Made by a program: the position numbers and the translations under genes
Shown here: piece after piece, positions 27,300-35,536 of the stretch
Layout of the letters: the number at the start of each line of letters is the position of its first letter
Position numbering within the stretch: the first letter of the stretch is position 1
Assembly (NCBI RefSeq): GCF_004116405.1
Contig: NZ_SDIC01000012.1
Span: 62,001-126,000, forward strand
DNA length: 64,000 nt
Reading direction: 5' to 3'
Source of the DNA: Halegenticoccus tardaugens
GTDB taxonomy: Archaea; Halobacteriota; Halobacteria; Halobacteriales; Haloferacaceae
The notes under the pieces: model-generated
What the model was told of the DNA's origin: nothing
Seen by the model: only the letters and a program-made list of their open reading frames with translations
Databases searched by the model: none

Positions 27300-28652
27300 A
27301 TGGCACCATCCCCGACCGCGCGACTCCGCGACTTCTGCGAGTTCTACCGGGCCTACGCCAGGACGGGCGCTCACGCCGCGACGACTGCGGCGCTGACCGG
27401 CCTCGGCCTGCTCACGTTCGTCCACCGCGGGTTCGCCGCGGCGGCCGTCGCCGCCTACGTCCTCCCCCTTCTGTACCTCTACGCGAGCGCGGACGGCGAC
27501 GACGGGGGGGATCGACTCGGCGAGGAGCAGAAGTCGGAACCCGGGATTGGATCGAAGTCGGGACCGGAATCGAAGCCGGGGTCGGAATCGAAGCCGGAGG
27601 CGGGATCGAAGCCGGGACCGGAATCGGACCCCAAACGGCGGACGGAACCGGAGTCGGAGCCGACGGCCGAACCCCGGTGGGTCGCGGCGGACGCGCCGAC
27701 CGACGCCGACCTGTTCGACGTCGCCGTCGCGGGCGGCCGCGCGGTCGCGGTCGGAGAAGGCGGCGTCGCGCTGGTCCGCGACGACGACGGCTGGCGGTCG
27801 GTGTTCGAACGGGGTCCGAGGGCGGCGTCGAACTCGCTTCGGGGCGTCGACGCGATCGGCGGCGGTGACGCGACTGACGGAGGTGACGCGGCCGACGGGG
27901 ACGGCGGGGCCGTCTGGGTCGCCGGCGACGGCGGCGTCGTCGCGCGCTACGACGTCGAGACGGGCCGGCACGCAGACTACTCGGCCCCGAACGGGAACAC
28001 GAGCACGTGGGAAGGGATCGCCGTCGCCCGCTCGGCGGGTGGGGGGACCGCGGAGACGACGAGCGAGGAGGCCGCGGGATCGGCTGACGGCGAGATCGCG
28101 GGATCGGCGGGCGAGGAGGTCGTCTACTTGATAAACGGCTCCGGGGCGGTGCTCCGCGGCGCGTACCGGGACGGCGAGGTGCGCTGGGGAGCGGCGACGA
28201 AACCGGGCGGCGGGTCGAGCCTCTCCGGCGTCGCGTTCGTCGACGAGTCGCTCGGATTCCTCTGCGACACGAACGCGGCGGTGTACGAGACCACGGACGG
28301 CGGGGAACGCTACGGGGCGATTGGCGTCGACGACGCGGGCGGGACGTTCGTCGACGTCGCGGCGGTCGGCCCGGACGCGGTCGAGGTCGCGGTCGACGAC
28401 GGAACCGTCGTCCGGTACGACGGCTCGGTCTGGACGAGAACGCACGCCAGCGACGGCGGGTTGCGGGGGATCGACCGACGCGGCCGGGACGGATTCGTCT
28501 GCGGCGACGGGGGAACGATCTGCGCGCGCCGGCGGGGCGGCTGGGAGGCGCAGTCGACGCCGGTGACCGTCCCGCTCGACGCCGTCTGCGTCGGCGACGA
28601 CGCGCCGTCCGTCGCGGTCGGCGCGGGCGGGGCCGTCGTCGAGCTCCGGTGA
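27300..28652 (+). CDS. Membrane-anchored beta-propeller-like protein
   Basis: 450 residues. Two or three membrane helices near the N-terminus (about 25-70), an Lys/Ser/Glu/Pro-rich repeat linker at about 76-115 (units like GSKSGPESKPGSESKPE), then a series of beta-strand repeats from about 125 to the end (VAVGEGGVALVRDDDGW, VWVAGDGGVVARYD, GFVCGDGGTICARRR, VAVGAGGAVVEL). This resembles photosystem-II-stability-factor or WD40-like propellers with the xVAVGxGGxVxxxxDGG pattern. Side of the membrane and ligand are unknown. The next gene starts 15 bp later on the same strand. Confidence 0.75.
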   Translation: MAPSPTARLRDFCEFYRAYARTGAHAATTAALTGLGLLTFVHRGFAAAAVAAYVLPLLYLYASADGDDGGDRLGEEQKSEPGIGSKSGPESKPGSESKPEAGSKPGPESDPKRRTEPESEPTAEPRWVAADAPTDADLFDVAVAGGRAVAVGEGGVALVRDDDGWRSVFERGPRAASNSLRGVDAIGGGDATDGGDAADGDGGAVWVAGDGGVVARYDVETGRHADYSAPNGNTSTWEGIAVARSAGGGTAETTSEEAAGSADGEIAGSAGEEVVYLINGSGAVLRGAYRDGEVRWGAATKPGGGSSLSGVAFVDESLGFLCDTNAAVYETTDGGERYGAIGVDDAGGTFVDVAAVGPDAVEVAVDDGTVVRYDGSVWTRTHASDGGLRGIDRRGRDGFVCGDGGTICARRRGGWEAQSTPVTVPLDAVCVGDDAPSVAVGAGGAVVELR

Positions 28653-28667
28653 CCGGCCGTCAGGCAC

Positions 28668-29345
28668 ATGAACGAGCGGGGCGGACGGCGAGGCGTGACC
28701 GAAGAGATACCCGAAGGGCTTCCGGAGGCGGTGGACGAGGCGGCGCTCCGTCGCGCGCGGGCGGTCGCGACGCTGCTCGACGAGTCGGTGGAGATCCCAG
28801 GCACGAACTACAAGGTCGGGCTCGACCCCATCCTGAGCGTGCTCCCCGTCTCGGGCGACCTCGTCGGCGGCGCGCTGTCGATGTACATCGTCGCCGAGGC
28901 GGCGAGGCTCGGCGTTCCGTACACGACGATCGTCCGGATGCTGGCGACGGTCGGCGTGGACGTCGTGATCGGCTCCGTCCCCGTCGTCGGAACGGCGTTC
29001 GACGCCGTCTGGAAGGCGAACAAGTGGAACGTCGAGCTGCTCGAACGGCACCTCGAGGAAGCCCGCGAGCGCGCGGAGCGCGAGGGCCGAACGATCGAGG
29101 TGGCGGAGATCGACGAGCTCGAATCGGAGGTGGAAGGGATCGAGGACGCCGTCGAGGACGAAGGGGTCGACGAGACCGAGCAAGCGGAGCGGCTCGAAGA
29201 GGTAGAGGCCGCGGAGGGGATGGAGGAGACGGAGACGAGGGAGGACCTGTCCGAGTCGGGCGATTCGGAGGCGACCGACGATTCGGAGATGCCCGGCGAT
29301 TCGGATGCGGCCGACTCGGACGACGACGCGTCCGACTCGACGTAG
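28668..29345 (+). CDS. DUF4112 membrane protein with acidic tail
   Basis: 225 residues. TNYKVGLDPILSVLPVSGDLVGGALSMYIVAEAARLGVPYTTIVRMLATVGVDVVIGSVPVVGTAFDAVWKANKWNVELL (about 45-125) is the DUF4112 signature with two or three membrane helices. The last 85 residues are a Glu/Asp/Ser-rich, probably disordered cytoplasmic tail with short repeats (SGDSEATDDSEMPGDSD). Function is unknown. It probably belongs to one transcript with the propeller protein. Convergent with the RIO kinase gene, 3 bp between stops. Confidence 0.85.
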   Translation: MNERGGRRGVTEEIPEGLPEAVDEAALRRARAVATLLDESVEIPGTNYKVGLDPILSVLPVSGDLVGGALSMYIVAEAARLGVPYTTIVRMLATVGVDVVIGSVPVVGTAFDAVWKANKWNVELLERHLEEARERAEREGRTIEVAEIDELESEVEGIEDAVEDEGVDETEQAERLEEVEAAEGMEETETREDLSESGDSEATDDSEMPGDSDAADSDDDASDST

Positions 29346-29348
29346 GGT

Positions 29349-30146
29349 TTACGACGCGCGCTTTTCGATCTCGCCTTTGAGCGCCGCCGCGTCGAAGTCG
29401 TGATCCGGGCGGATGTTGACGAAGTCGAGAAATTCGAGCGCTGCGAGCAGGTCGTCGACGGAGTACGCGGAAAGCGCGGCGTCGACCGTCTCCGTCGGTC
29501 CGGTGAGCGGTTCGAGCGCGGCGAGCGCGCACGCGAGGTCGTACGAACGGGCGTCGTCGCGGCCGTCCTCGCGGACGCTCGTCGCGTCGATGAAGTAGAT
29601 CTCGTCGTCGAGGATGAGGACGTTCTCGGCGCGCAGGTCGCCGTGCGCGAGGCCGTTGTCGTGAAGCTGTCGCAGTCCCGCGAACAGTTCCGGCGCGAGG
29701 TTCGCCTCCTCCGCCGCGGTCAGCTCGTCGAGCGACCGGAACGCCGGGAGGTACTCCAGGACGAGGACGCCCAGTCCATCGATTTCGAGCGCTTCGACCG
29801 GTTTCGGAGCGTTGACGCCGATCTCGCGCATCCGGCGAGTCGCCTCCAGCTCGTGCTCGGCCATCTGCACCGGCGTCCCGAAGTGCCCGAAGAACCCTTC
29901 CCTCCCGCTGGAGAACGCCCCCAGATTCCGCCCCGTGGTGAAGAGCGCGTGTACGAGGGAGTTCTGTCGCGTGATGACCTTCACGAACCACTCGTCGTCG
30001 ACGACCATCGGCGTCGAGAGCCAGTTGTCGGCGTCGAGGAACTCGACGCGGACTTTATCGCGGCCGTACCGCTCGGCGAGTTCGCGGACGACCGCTTCCA
30101 GGCGGGGCCATTCGACGTGGCCGCGGACCAGGCGGCGCAACTCCAT
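29349..30146 (-). CDS. RIO-type protein kinase/ATPase
   Basis: 265 residues from the ATG at 30146 (MELRRLVRGHVEWPRLEAVVRELAERYGRDKVRVEFLDADNWLSTP); an ATG at 30173 would add nine residues. Catalytic loop LHDNGLAHGDLRAENVLI (His-Gly-Asp) and the metal-binding IYFIDATSVRED are RIO/kinase motifs; NLGAFSSGREGFFGHFGTPVQMAEHELEATRRM is the usual spacer. It is shorter than full Rio1 and may have atypical substrates. Location is cytoplasmic. It is the divergent neighbour of the HalOD1 gene. Confidence 0.82.
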   Translation of the reverse strand: MELRRLVRGHVEWPRLEAVVRELAERYGRDKVRVEFLDADNWLSTPMVVDDEWFVKVITRQNSLVHALFTTGRNLGAFSSGREGFFGHFGTPVQMAEHELEATRRMREIGVNAPKPVEALEIDGLGVLVLEYLPAFRSLDELTAAEEANLAPELFAGLRQLHDNGLAHGDLRAENVLILDDEIYFIDATSVREDGRDDARSYDLACALAALEPLTGPTETVDAALSAYSVDDLLAALEFLDFVNIRPDHDFDAAALKGEIEKRAS

Positions 30147-30338
30147 GGAGAACCGTACGTCGGGGGCGGGCATAACTATCCGGGCTCCGACGAGACACCG
30201 TCCCGCGATCCGGACAGCTCTCGGAAATGCATACTGTTCTAAAACGTCATTTACCGTGTCGGTCTGATCCGAGTGCAGAGATAACGCGCGTATTACGGCA
30301 CGAAGCTGTATCATTTACGACCTGACGACCACGTAGTA

Positions 30339-30345
30339 TTTATAT
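30339..30345 (+). promoter_or_regulatory. TATA box of the HalOD1 gene
   Basis: TTTATAT lies 46-52 bp before the ATG at 30391, in an AT-rich 80-bp segment. It can serve the HalOD1 gene and lies in the divergent region shared with the RIO kinase. Confidence 0.5.
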
Positions 30346-30390
30346 CTTGATCGTTTACCGTAGGCTATATCGTACAGGCGGTTATTCCAA

Positions 30391-30684
30391 ATGAATGACG
30401 AAACCAGAACCAAACGGCTTCCAGAGAACGAGGAGCTGTCGACCGCCGTCGTGAAAGCGGTCGCGGAGGCGGTCGGCGTCGATCCGCTCCACCTGGACGC
30501 GAGATTGTACGACTCGATCGATCCCGATGGGCTCGATCAGGTGTTTCGACCGCGGGGCGACGGGACGGTGCGCACCGGCGCACAACTCGAGTTCGAGGTG
30601 GCCGGCTGCGAGGTGGTCGTCCACAGCGAAGGGCGGATCGTCGTCACGCCGCCCGCTCGACGCTCGTCGCCCTCCTCCGACTGA
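30391..30684 (+). CDS. HalOD1 output domain protein
   Basis: 97 residues. LSTAVVKAVAEAVGVDPLHLDARLYDSIDPDGLDQVFRP and LEFEVAGCEVVVHSEGRIVVTPP are the HalOD1 haloarchaeal output-domain pattern. HalOD1 appears as a stand-alone small protein or as the output of response regulators; its activity is unknown. No partner sensor is adjacent. A TATA box lies about 50 bp upstream. Confidence 0.9.
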   Translation: MNDETRTKRLPENEELSTAVVKAVAEAVGVDPLHLDARLYDSIDPDGLDQVFRPRGDGTVRTGAQLEFEVAGCEVVVHSEGRIVVTPPARRSSPSSD

Positions 30685-30759
30685 CCGAGCGACGCCGGCC
30701 GCCCCCGATCCTTCACGGTCGTTCGCTGACTTTATCACGCACCTCGCGCAAGTTTTGCC

Positions 30760-31902
30760 ATGGACTTCGAGTTACCCGCCGAGCATCGGATGATCCGGGA
30801 CACGGTTCGGGAGTTCTGCGAGGAGGAGATCGCTCCCGTCGCTCAGGAGATCGAGAACGACCACCGGTTCCCGGCGGAGATCTTCGATCAGCTCGCGGCG
30901 CTCGATATGATGGGCGTGCCGATCGCCGAGGAGTACGGCGGTCTCGGCGGCGATCAGCTCATGTACGCGCTCGTCACGGAAGAACTCGGACGCGTCTCCG
31001 GCGGCATCGGCCTCTCCTACGCGGCGCACGTCAGCCTCGGCACCAAGCCGCTCGAACTGTTCGGCACCGACGCCCAGAAGGAGCGGTGGCTCCGTCCGCT
31101 CGCGACCGGCGAGGAGATCGGCGCGTGGGCGCTGACGGAGCCAGGATCTGGGAGCGACGCGAGCGACATGGACACCGTCGCGGAGCGGGACGGCGACGAG
31201 TACGTGCTGAACGGTACGAAGCAGTTCATCACGAACGCCAGCGAGGCGGGTTCCGTCCTCGTGAAGGCAGTGACGGACCCCGAGGCCGGCTACGACGGCA
31301 TCTCGACGTTCGTCGTCGACCCGCGAAACGACGACGGGTTCGAGGTGACCACGATCTGGGACAAGATGGGCCTCAACTGCTCGCCGACCTGTGAGATCGC
31401 GCTGAACGACGTTCGACTCCCCGCGGATCGGTTGCTCGGCGCGGAGGGCGAGGGCTGGACGCAGACGATGAAGACGCTCGACGGCGGCCGCATCTCGATC
31501 GCCGCCCTCTCGACCGGTCTCGCGCAGGGCGCCTACGAGGCGGCGTCGTCGTACGCGAGAGAGCGCGAGCAGTTCGGCCGGCCCATCTCGAAGTTCGACG
31601 CGATCCGCGACAAGCTGGTCGACATGTACCGAAAGACGGAGCGCGCGCGCCTTCTCACGCACAAGGCCGCGGTTCGGTACGACGGCGGCGAGAGCGTCAC
31701 GAAGGAGTCGGCGCTGGCGAAGCTCGACGCCAGCGAGGCGGCCAGAAAGGTCGCCGAGGATTCGGTGCAGGTGCTCGGCGGATACGGCTACACGGAAGAC
31801 TTCGCTCCGCAACGCTTCTACCGCGACGCGAAGCTGATGGAGATCGGCGAGGGAACGAGCGAGATCCAGCACCTGGTGATCGGCCGGGAACTCGGCCTGT
31901 GA
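30760..31902 (+). CDS. Acyl-CoA dehydrogenase
   Basis: 380 residues, full length. N-terminal helical domain (MDFELPAEHRMIRDTVREFCEEEIAPVAQEI), beta-domain with GAWALTEPGSGSDASDM and NGTKQFITNASEAGSVLVKAV, and C-terminal helices with REREQFGRPISKFDAIRDKL and QVLGGYGYTEDFAPQRFYRDAKLMEIGEGTSEIQHLVIGRELGL. FAD-linked oxidation of acyl-CoA, electrons to ETF. A short copy of its 3' end recurs after the stop (31944-31965). It is a single gene here with no adjacent beta-oxidation partners. Confidence 0.95.
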   Translation: MDFELPAEHRMIRDTVREFCEEEIAPVAQEIENDHRFPAEIFDQLAALDMMGVPIAEEYGGLGGDQLMYALVTEELGRVSGGIGLSYAAHVSLGTKPLELFGTDAQKERWLRPLATGEEIGAWALTEPGSGSDASDMDTVAERDGDEYVLNGTKQFITNASEAGSVLVKAVTDPEAGYDGISTFVVDPRNDDGFEVTTIWDKMGLNCSPTCEIALNDVRLPADRLLGAEGEGWTQTMKTLDGGRISIAALSTGLAQGAYEAASSYAREREQFGRPISKFDAIRDKLVDMYRKTERARLLTHKAAVRYDGGESVTKESALAKLDASEAARKVAEDSVQVLGGYGYTEDFAPQRFYRDAKLMEIGEGTSEIQHLVIGRELGL

Positions 31903-32225
31903 TTCCTGGCGGACACGAAAAGGGCGAGCGAGAACTTTCGAGCGGGACGAGCGAGATCCAGCACCGGCGCAAAAGATGGGTTCGAGGGCGTGATTGCTGT
32001 GGTTGACAGTGGGTTCGGCGGCCGTTCTCGCGCCGTTCGTCCGCGGGAGTCGCCCCGTGACCCCCGGAGAGTCGTACAGGATCTCCCCGGAAAAACGGCG
32101 CAGATCGTTCGGAACGGTGCGCGCCGTTTCGCGTGCGAAACGGTCCGAACGGTGCCCCGCGTAACCGTTCACGATCGTTCGCGGTAGCCGCCGTTCCGGT
32201 GCGACGCACTTTCGGGGAGCCGCGC
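31903..32225 (+). other. Intergenic region with acyl-CoA dehydrogenase end fragment and palindrome
   Basis: 323 bp without a gene. A 22-bp segment at 31944-31965 matches 31852-31873 of the acyl-CoA dehydrogenase gene (GTSEIQH coding) with one mismatch, so the gene end was partly duplicated. A 20-bp inverted repeat, CCGTTTCGC-gt-GCGAAACGG, lies at 32124-32143. It is between convergent genes and could be a terminator for either. Confidence 0.5.
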
Positions 32226-32753
32226 TCACCCGTCGAACTCGTCCGCGAGCAAACCGTACCGAACCACGTCGCGGTACTCGCCGCCGACGAACGCCTCCTC
32301 GCGGTGGACGCCTTCCGCTGCGAACCCGATCTTTTCGAGCACGCGACGGGAGCCGACGTTGTGGTCGTACGCCTCGGCGACGACCTTGTGGAGTCGGCGC
32401 TCCTCGAAGGCGTAGCGCGAGAGGGTCTCGACCGCGTCGGTGCAGTAGCCGTTGCCCCACGCCTCGGGGACGAGCATGTAGCCCAGTTCGCCGACGCCCC
32501 ACGTCTCGTTCAGGTCGAGGTCGATGGTGCCGACCGGATCGCCGTCCACGGCGACGAGGAGGCGAACGCTCCCGTCGTCCTCGCCGAGCGACTCGATCCA
32601 CGCTTCCTCCTGCGGGCCGTTCTTCGGCGTCGCCGATCCGATGGTGGCCCACACATCCGGATCGTTGATCAGGCGCTGGAGGAAGGCGACGTCCTCGCGT
32701 TCGATCGTCCGCAGTTCGACCCGCTCGCCGCGGAGGAAGGCTGGTCCGGGCAT
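32226..32753 (-). CDS. GNAT family N-acetyltransferase
   Basis: 175 residues. MPGPAFLRGERVELRTIEREDVAFLQRLINDPDVW at the start and YMLVPEAWGNGYCTDAVETLSRYAFEERRLHKVVAEAYDHNVGSRRVLEKIGFAAEGVHREEAFVGGEYRDVVRYGLL match the RimJ/RimL group of GCN5-like acetyltransferases. The acetyl-CoA loop is the WGNGYC region. Target may be a protein N-terminus or a small amine; not determinable. Same strand as the interrupted methyltransferase, which lies upstream. Confidence 0.88.
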   Translation of the reverse strand: MPGPAFLRGERVELRTIEREDVAFLQRLINDPDVWATIGSATPKNGPQEEAWIESLGEDDGSVRLLVAVDGDPVGTIDLDLNETWGVGELGYMLVPEAWGNGYCTDAVETLSRYAFEERRLHKVVAEAYDHNVGSRRVLEKIGFAAEGVHREEAFVGGEYRDVVRYGLLADEFDG

Positions 32754-32825
32754 GTCACTGCGACGTGATGGCTCTCGGTCGACATCAACGCTTCCGTGCC
32801 GTGCGAATCGGTGGCAACGTCCGGA

Positions 32826-33431
32826 TCACGGCCGCTCGAAGACGTACTCCTCCGCGGCGTGGCGGTGCGGTTCGCCCCCGGACTCGTCGTCGAAGACGAA
32901 CTTCCGCGAGTACAGCGCGTTCCAGTCGGCGTAGTACCCGCGGAGTTCGCCCGGTTCGTAGAAGTGCTCGTTCTCGCCCCAGTCGGGCGCGGGCGGAACC
33001 TCCGGGTGATCGACGAACGCGAATAGTGCGTGGACGCCGCCGGGGGCGGTCTGCGCCCGGAGGTGCTCGAACCGCTCCTCGCGGTTCGCCGGTTCGAGGT
33101 ACTGGATCGTGCCGATGGAGTAGACGAGGTCGACCCGTTCGTCCAGTTCGAACGCGTTGACGTCGGCCCGCTCGGTCCGGATGTCGACGCCCCGCTCGCG
33201 GGCGAGTCGATCCGCCTTCTCCAACCCGTTGGGTGCGACGTCGACCGCCAGCACGTCGAGACCGCGCTCCGCGAAGAACACCGCGTCGCGGCCCTCGCCC
33301 GCGCCGACGTCGACCGCGACCGCGGCGTCCTCGGAGGCGAACTCCAGGGCTCGTTTCGCGAGTTCGTTCGGCTCAGTCCCTCAGTAGTACTCGTCGCGGG
33401 CGTACAGCCGCTGAAGCTCGTCGTATTTCAT
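32826..33431 (-). pseudogene. SAM-dependent methyltransferase interrupted by in-frame TGA
   Basis: From the ATG at 33431 the frame reads MKYDELQRLYARDEYY, then TGA at 33383-33381, then GTEPNELAKRALEFAS and on in the same frame to the normal stop at 32826. The expected residue is Trp (TGG), giving YYWGTEPNELA, so one base change explains it. Without it the protein would be about 201 residues with SAM motif I VDVGAGEGRDAVFF and DVNAF, SIGTIQYLEP. A later GTG (VFFAERG, 33281) would start after motif I and give a broken enzyme. Likely a methyltransferase of the TehB/class I type. Confidence 0.85.
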
Positions 33432-33615
33432 CGCACGGTGAACATGTGCGACGAACAATAGTACTTTCTCCGCGCCGTTCGCGGTTCTAGGTATCCGTCG
33501 GGATCGCCCGAGGCTTCGGTGGGTGCGACTGACGCCGCGTCGGGTTGCGAGGGCGACGCGGCGACGGTCGAAAACGCGCCCGCGGAGTTAAGCCGCCCCC
33601 GCACCGAGCACCGTC

Positions 33616-34401
33616 ATGGACGCGCGGATCGGCTTCGTCACGCAGCTGGGGATGGATCGAATCGAGACGGCCGCGTTCGCGGCCGATCGCGGGTTCGACT
33701 TCGTCGAGCTGATGATGGACGGCGCGGGCGAGCGGCGGCGGCTCGCGGCCGACGGCGACGCGTTCGCCGACGCGCTCGCGGAGCGCGACCTCGACCTGCT
33801 CGTCCACCTCCCGTTCGGGGGGATCGACCTCGGATCGCCGTTCGAGCACGTCCGCGAGGGATCGATCGGGGAGATCGAAGCCGCCGTCGAGACCGCGGCG
33901 GCGCTCGGCGCCGAGAAGGCCGTGTTGCACCCCGACACGAACGCGTGGTCGCCGGCGTGGGACGACGACGACCTGCGCGCGAACGCCGTCGACTCGGTCC
34001 GCCGGATCGACGCGCACGCCGGAGCGCGAGACGTCGAGATCTGCGCGGAGAACCTGCCCCGCAGCCTGTTTCGCACCCACGACGTCGGGGCGCTCCTCGA
34101 CGGGACGGACGCCTCGCTGACGCTCGACACGGGCCACGCCCGGATGGACGGTCGCGATTCGGCCGGCATCGCCGCGTTCGCCGAGGAGCACGCCGACCGC
34201 ATCAGCCACGTCCACCTCAACGACACCCGCGGTCCGCAGGACGAGCACCTCCCGTTCGGGGCGGGCGACGTGGACTTCGAGCGCATCTTCGCCGCCCTGC
34301 CGGACGACTGGAGCGGGACGCTCTCGCTCGAAGTGTTCACGTTCGCGTACGACTACGTCGGCGCGAGCAAGGAGCGCCTCGACGCCCTGCTCGAAGGGTA
34401 A
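33616..34401 (+). CDS. Sugar phosphate isomerase/epimerase-like TIM barrel
   Basis: 261 residues of the AP endonuclease 2/xylose isomerase-like barrel. MDARIGFVTQLGMDRIETAAFAADRGFDFVELMMDG starts strand one, and AEKAVLHPDT, VEICAENLP, LTLDTGHARMD and SHVHLNDTRGPQDEHLPFGAGDVDFERIFAAL carry the metal-binding Glu, His and Asp residues. Function in sugar metabolism is the family norm. It is 31 bp upstream of a PfkB sugar kinase on the same strand, with a T-run in between, so a shared pathway is plausible. Confidence 0.88.
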   Translation: MDARIGFVTQLGMDRIETAAFAADRGFDFVELMMDGAGERRRLAADGDAFADALAERDLDLLVHLPFGGIDLGSPFEHVREGSIGEIEAAVETAAALGAEKAVLHPDTNAWSPAWDDDDLRANAVDSVRRIDAHAGARDVEICAENLPRSLFRTHDVGALLDGTDASLTLDTGHARMDGRDSAGIAAFAEEHADRISHVHLNDTRGPQDEHLPFGAGDVDFERIFAALPDDWSGTLSLEVFTFAYDYVGASKERLDALLEG

Positions 34402-34404
34402 CGC

Positions 34405-34409
34405 TTTTT
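34405..34409 (+). terminator. Oligo-T run after the TIM-barrel gene
   Basis: T5 directly after the stop codon at 34399-34401. It may end or attenuate the transcript before the PfkB kinase gene. No hairpin. Confidence 0.3.
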
Positions 34410-34432
34410 CGTCGGCGAGGAGGTCCCTGCGT

Positions 34433-35416
34433 ATGGCACGCATCCTCGTCGCCGGCGAGACGATCGTCGACTTCCTGCCGGACTCGACCGGGTCGCTCTC
34501 CGCGGTCGAGTCGTTCGCCCGGAGACCCGGCGGCGCGCCCGCCAACGTCGCCGTCGGCCTCGCCCGCCTCGACGCGGATCTCGAATTTTGGACCCGGATC
34601 GGCGGCGACCCGTTCGGGGACTTCCTCGCGGGGGCCCTCTCCGAGCGCGGCGTGTCGACCGCCTACGTCGAGCGCGACTCGGACGCGAAGACGACGCTCG
34701 CGTTCGTCAGCCTCGGCGAGGACGCCGACCGCGAGTTCTGCTTCTACCGCGACCGCGCCGCGGAGACCCGGATGGAACCGGGGACGATCCCGGACGACGA
34801 CCTCGCCGCGTTCGACTGGGTCCACTTCGACGTGCTCTCGCTCGACGCCGAACCGTCCCGGAGCGCCGCGCTCGACCTCGCAAAGCGCGCCCGCGAGGCC
34901 GGCGCGACGGTGTCGTTCGACCCCAACGCCCGCCCCGAGCGGTGGCGCGAGTTTTCCTACGCCGAGTCGGCGCGCGAGGGATTCGCGCTCGCCGACGTGG
35001 TGAAGGCGACGCCCGAGGACCTGCGCGAGGCCGGCTTCGACGGCGACGCGCCCAAACTCGCGCGGGCCGTCTGCGAACGCGGTCCGCACACCGCGCTCGT
35101 CACGCTCGGCGGCGAGGGGTCCTACGCCTACGCGACGGCCGACGCGCCGTGGGCGACGGAAACGACGGAGGCGACGCACGGCGGCTACGACGTCGACTCC
35201 GTCGACACGACCGGCGCGGGCGACGCCTTCACCGCCGGCGTCGTCGCCGGCCTCGCCGGGGGCGAGACGCTGGCCGACGCGCTCGCGTTCGGCAACGCCG
35301 TCGCCGCGCTCACGACCACCGCGGCGGGGGCGATGACGGCGCTGCCGACCCGCGAGGAGGTCGCGGACTTCGTCGAATCCGCCGATCTCGACGAGGATGT
35401 CGGGTCGAGGGAGTGA
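34433..35416 (+). CDS. PfkB family carbohydrate kinase
   Basis: 327 residues. RRPGGAPANVAVGLARLDADLEFWTRIGGDPFGDFLAGAL is the N-terminal signature and VDSVDTTGAGDAFTAGVVAGLAGGETLADALAFGNAVAALTTTAAGA holds the anion-hole/catalytic Asp. Length is normal. The sugar could be fructose, ribose or KDG. GGAPANVAVGLARL fits fructokinase-like members. Adjacent isomerase-like barrel supports a sugar catabolic role. Cytoplasmic. Confidence 0.92.
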   Translation: MARILVAGETIVDFLPDSTGSLSAVESFARRPGGAPANVAVGLARLDADLEFWTRIGGDPFGDFLAGALSERGVSTAYVERDSDAKTTLAFVSLGEDADREFCFYRDRAAETRMEPGTIPDDDLAAFDWVHFDVLSLDAEPSRSAALDLAKRAREAGATVSFDPNARPERWREFSYAESAREGFALADVVKATPEDLREAGFDGDAPKLARAVCERGPHTALVTLGGEGSYAYATADAPWATETTEATHGGYDVDSVDTTGAGDAFTAGVVAGLAGGETLADALAFGNAVAALTTTAAGAMTALPTREEVADFVESADLDEDVGSRE

Positions 35417-35536
35417 CCCACGCGGTCGGCCGCGTCGCCGCTCACCCGGCCGCCTCTCGATCGTTTGACACCGTCGGCGGAGAACGGAGCAGTTTATACC
35501 GCGCGTCGAACACCATCGGGCAATGCGGGGGCAGCC

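Noticed and set aside
33381..33383. Selenocysteine at the TGA in the methyltransferase
   Set aside because: The expected residue is Trp, not Cys; no SECIS-like hairpin was noticed and haloarchaea are not known to use Sec.
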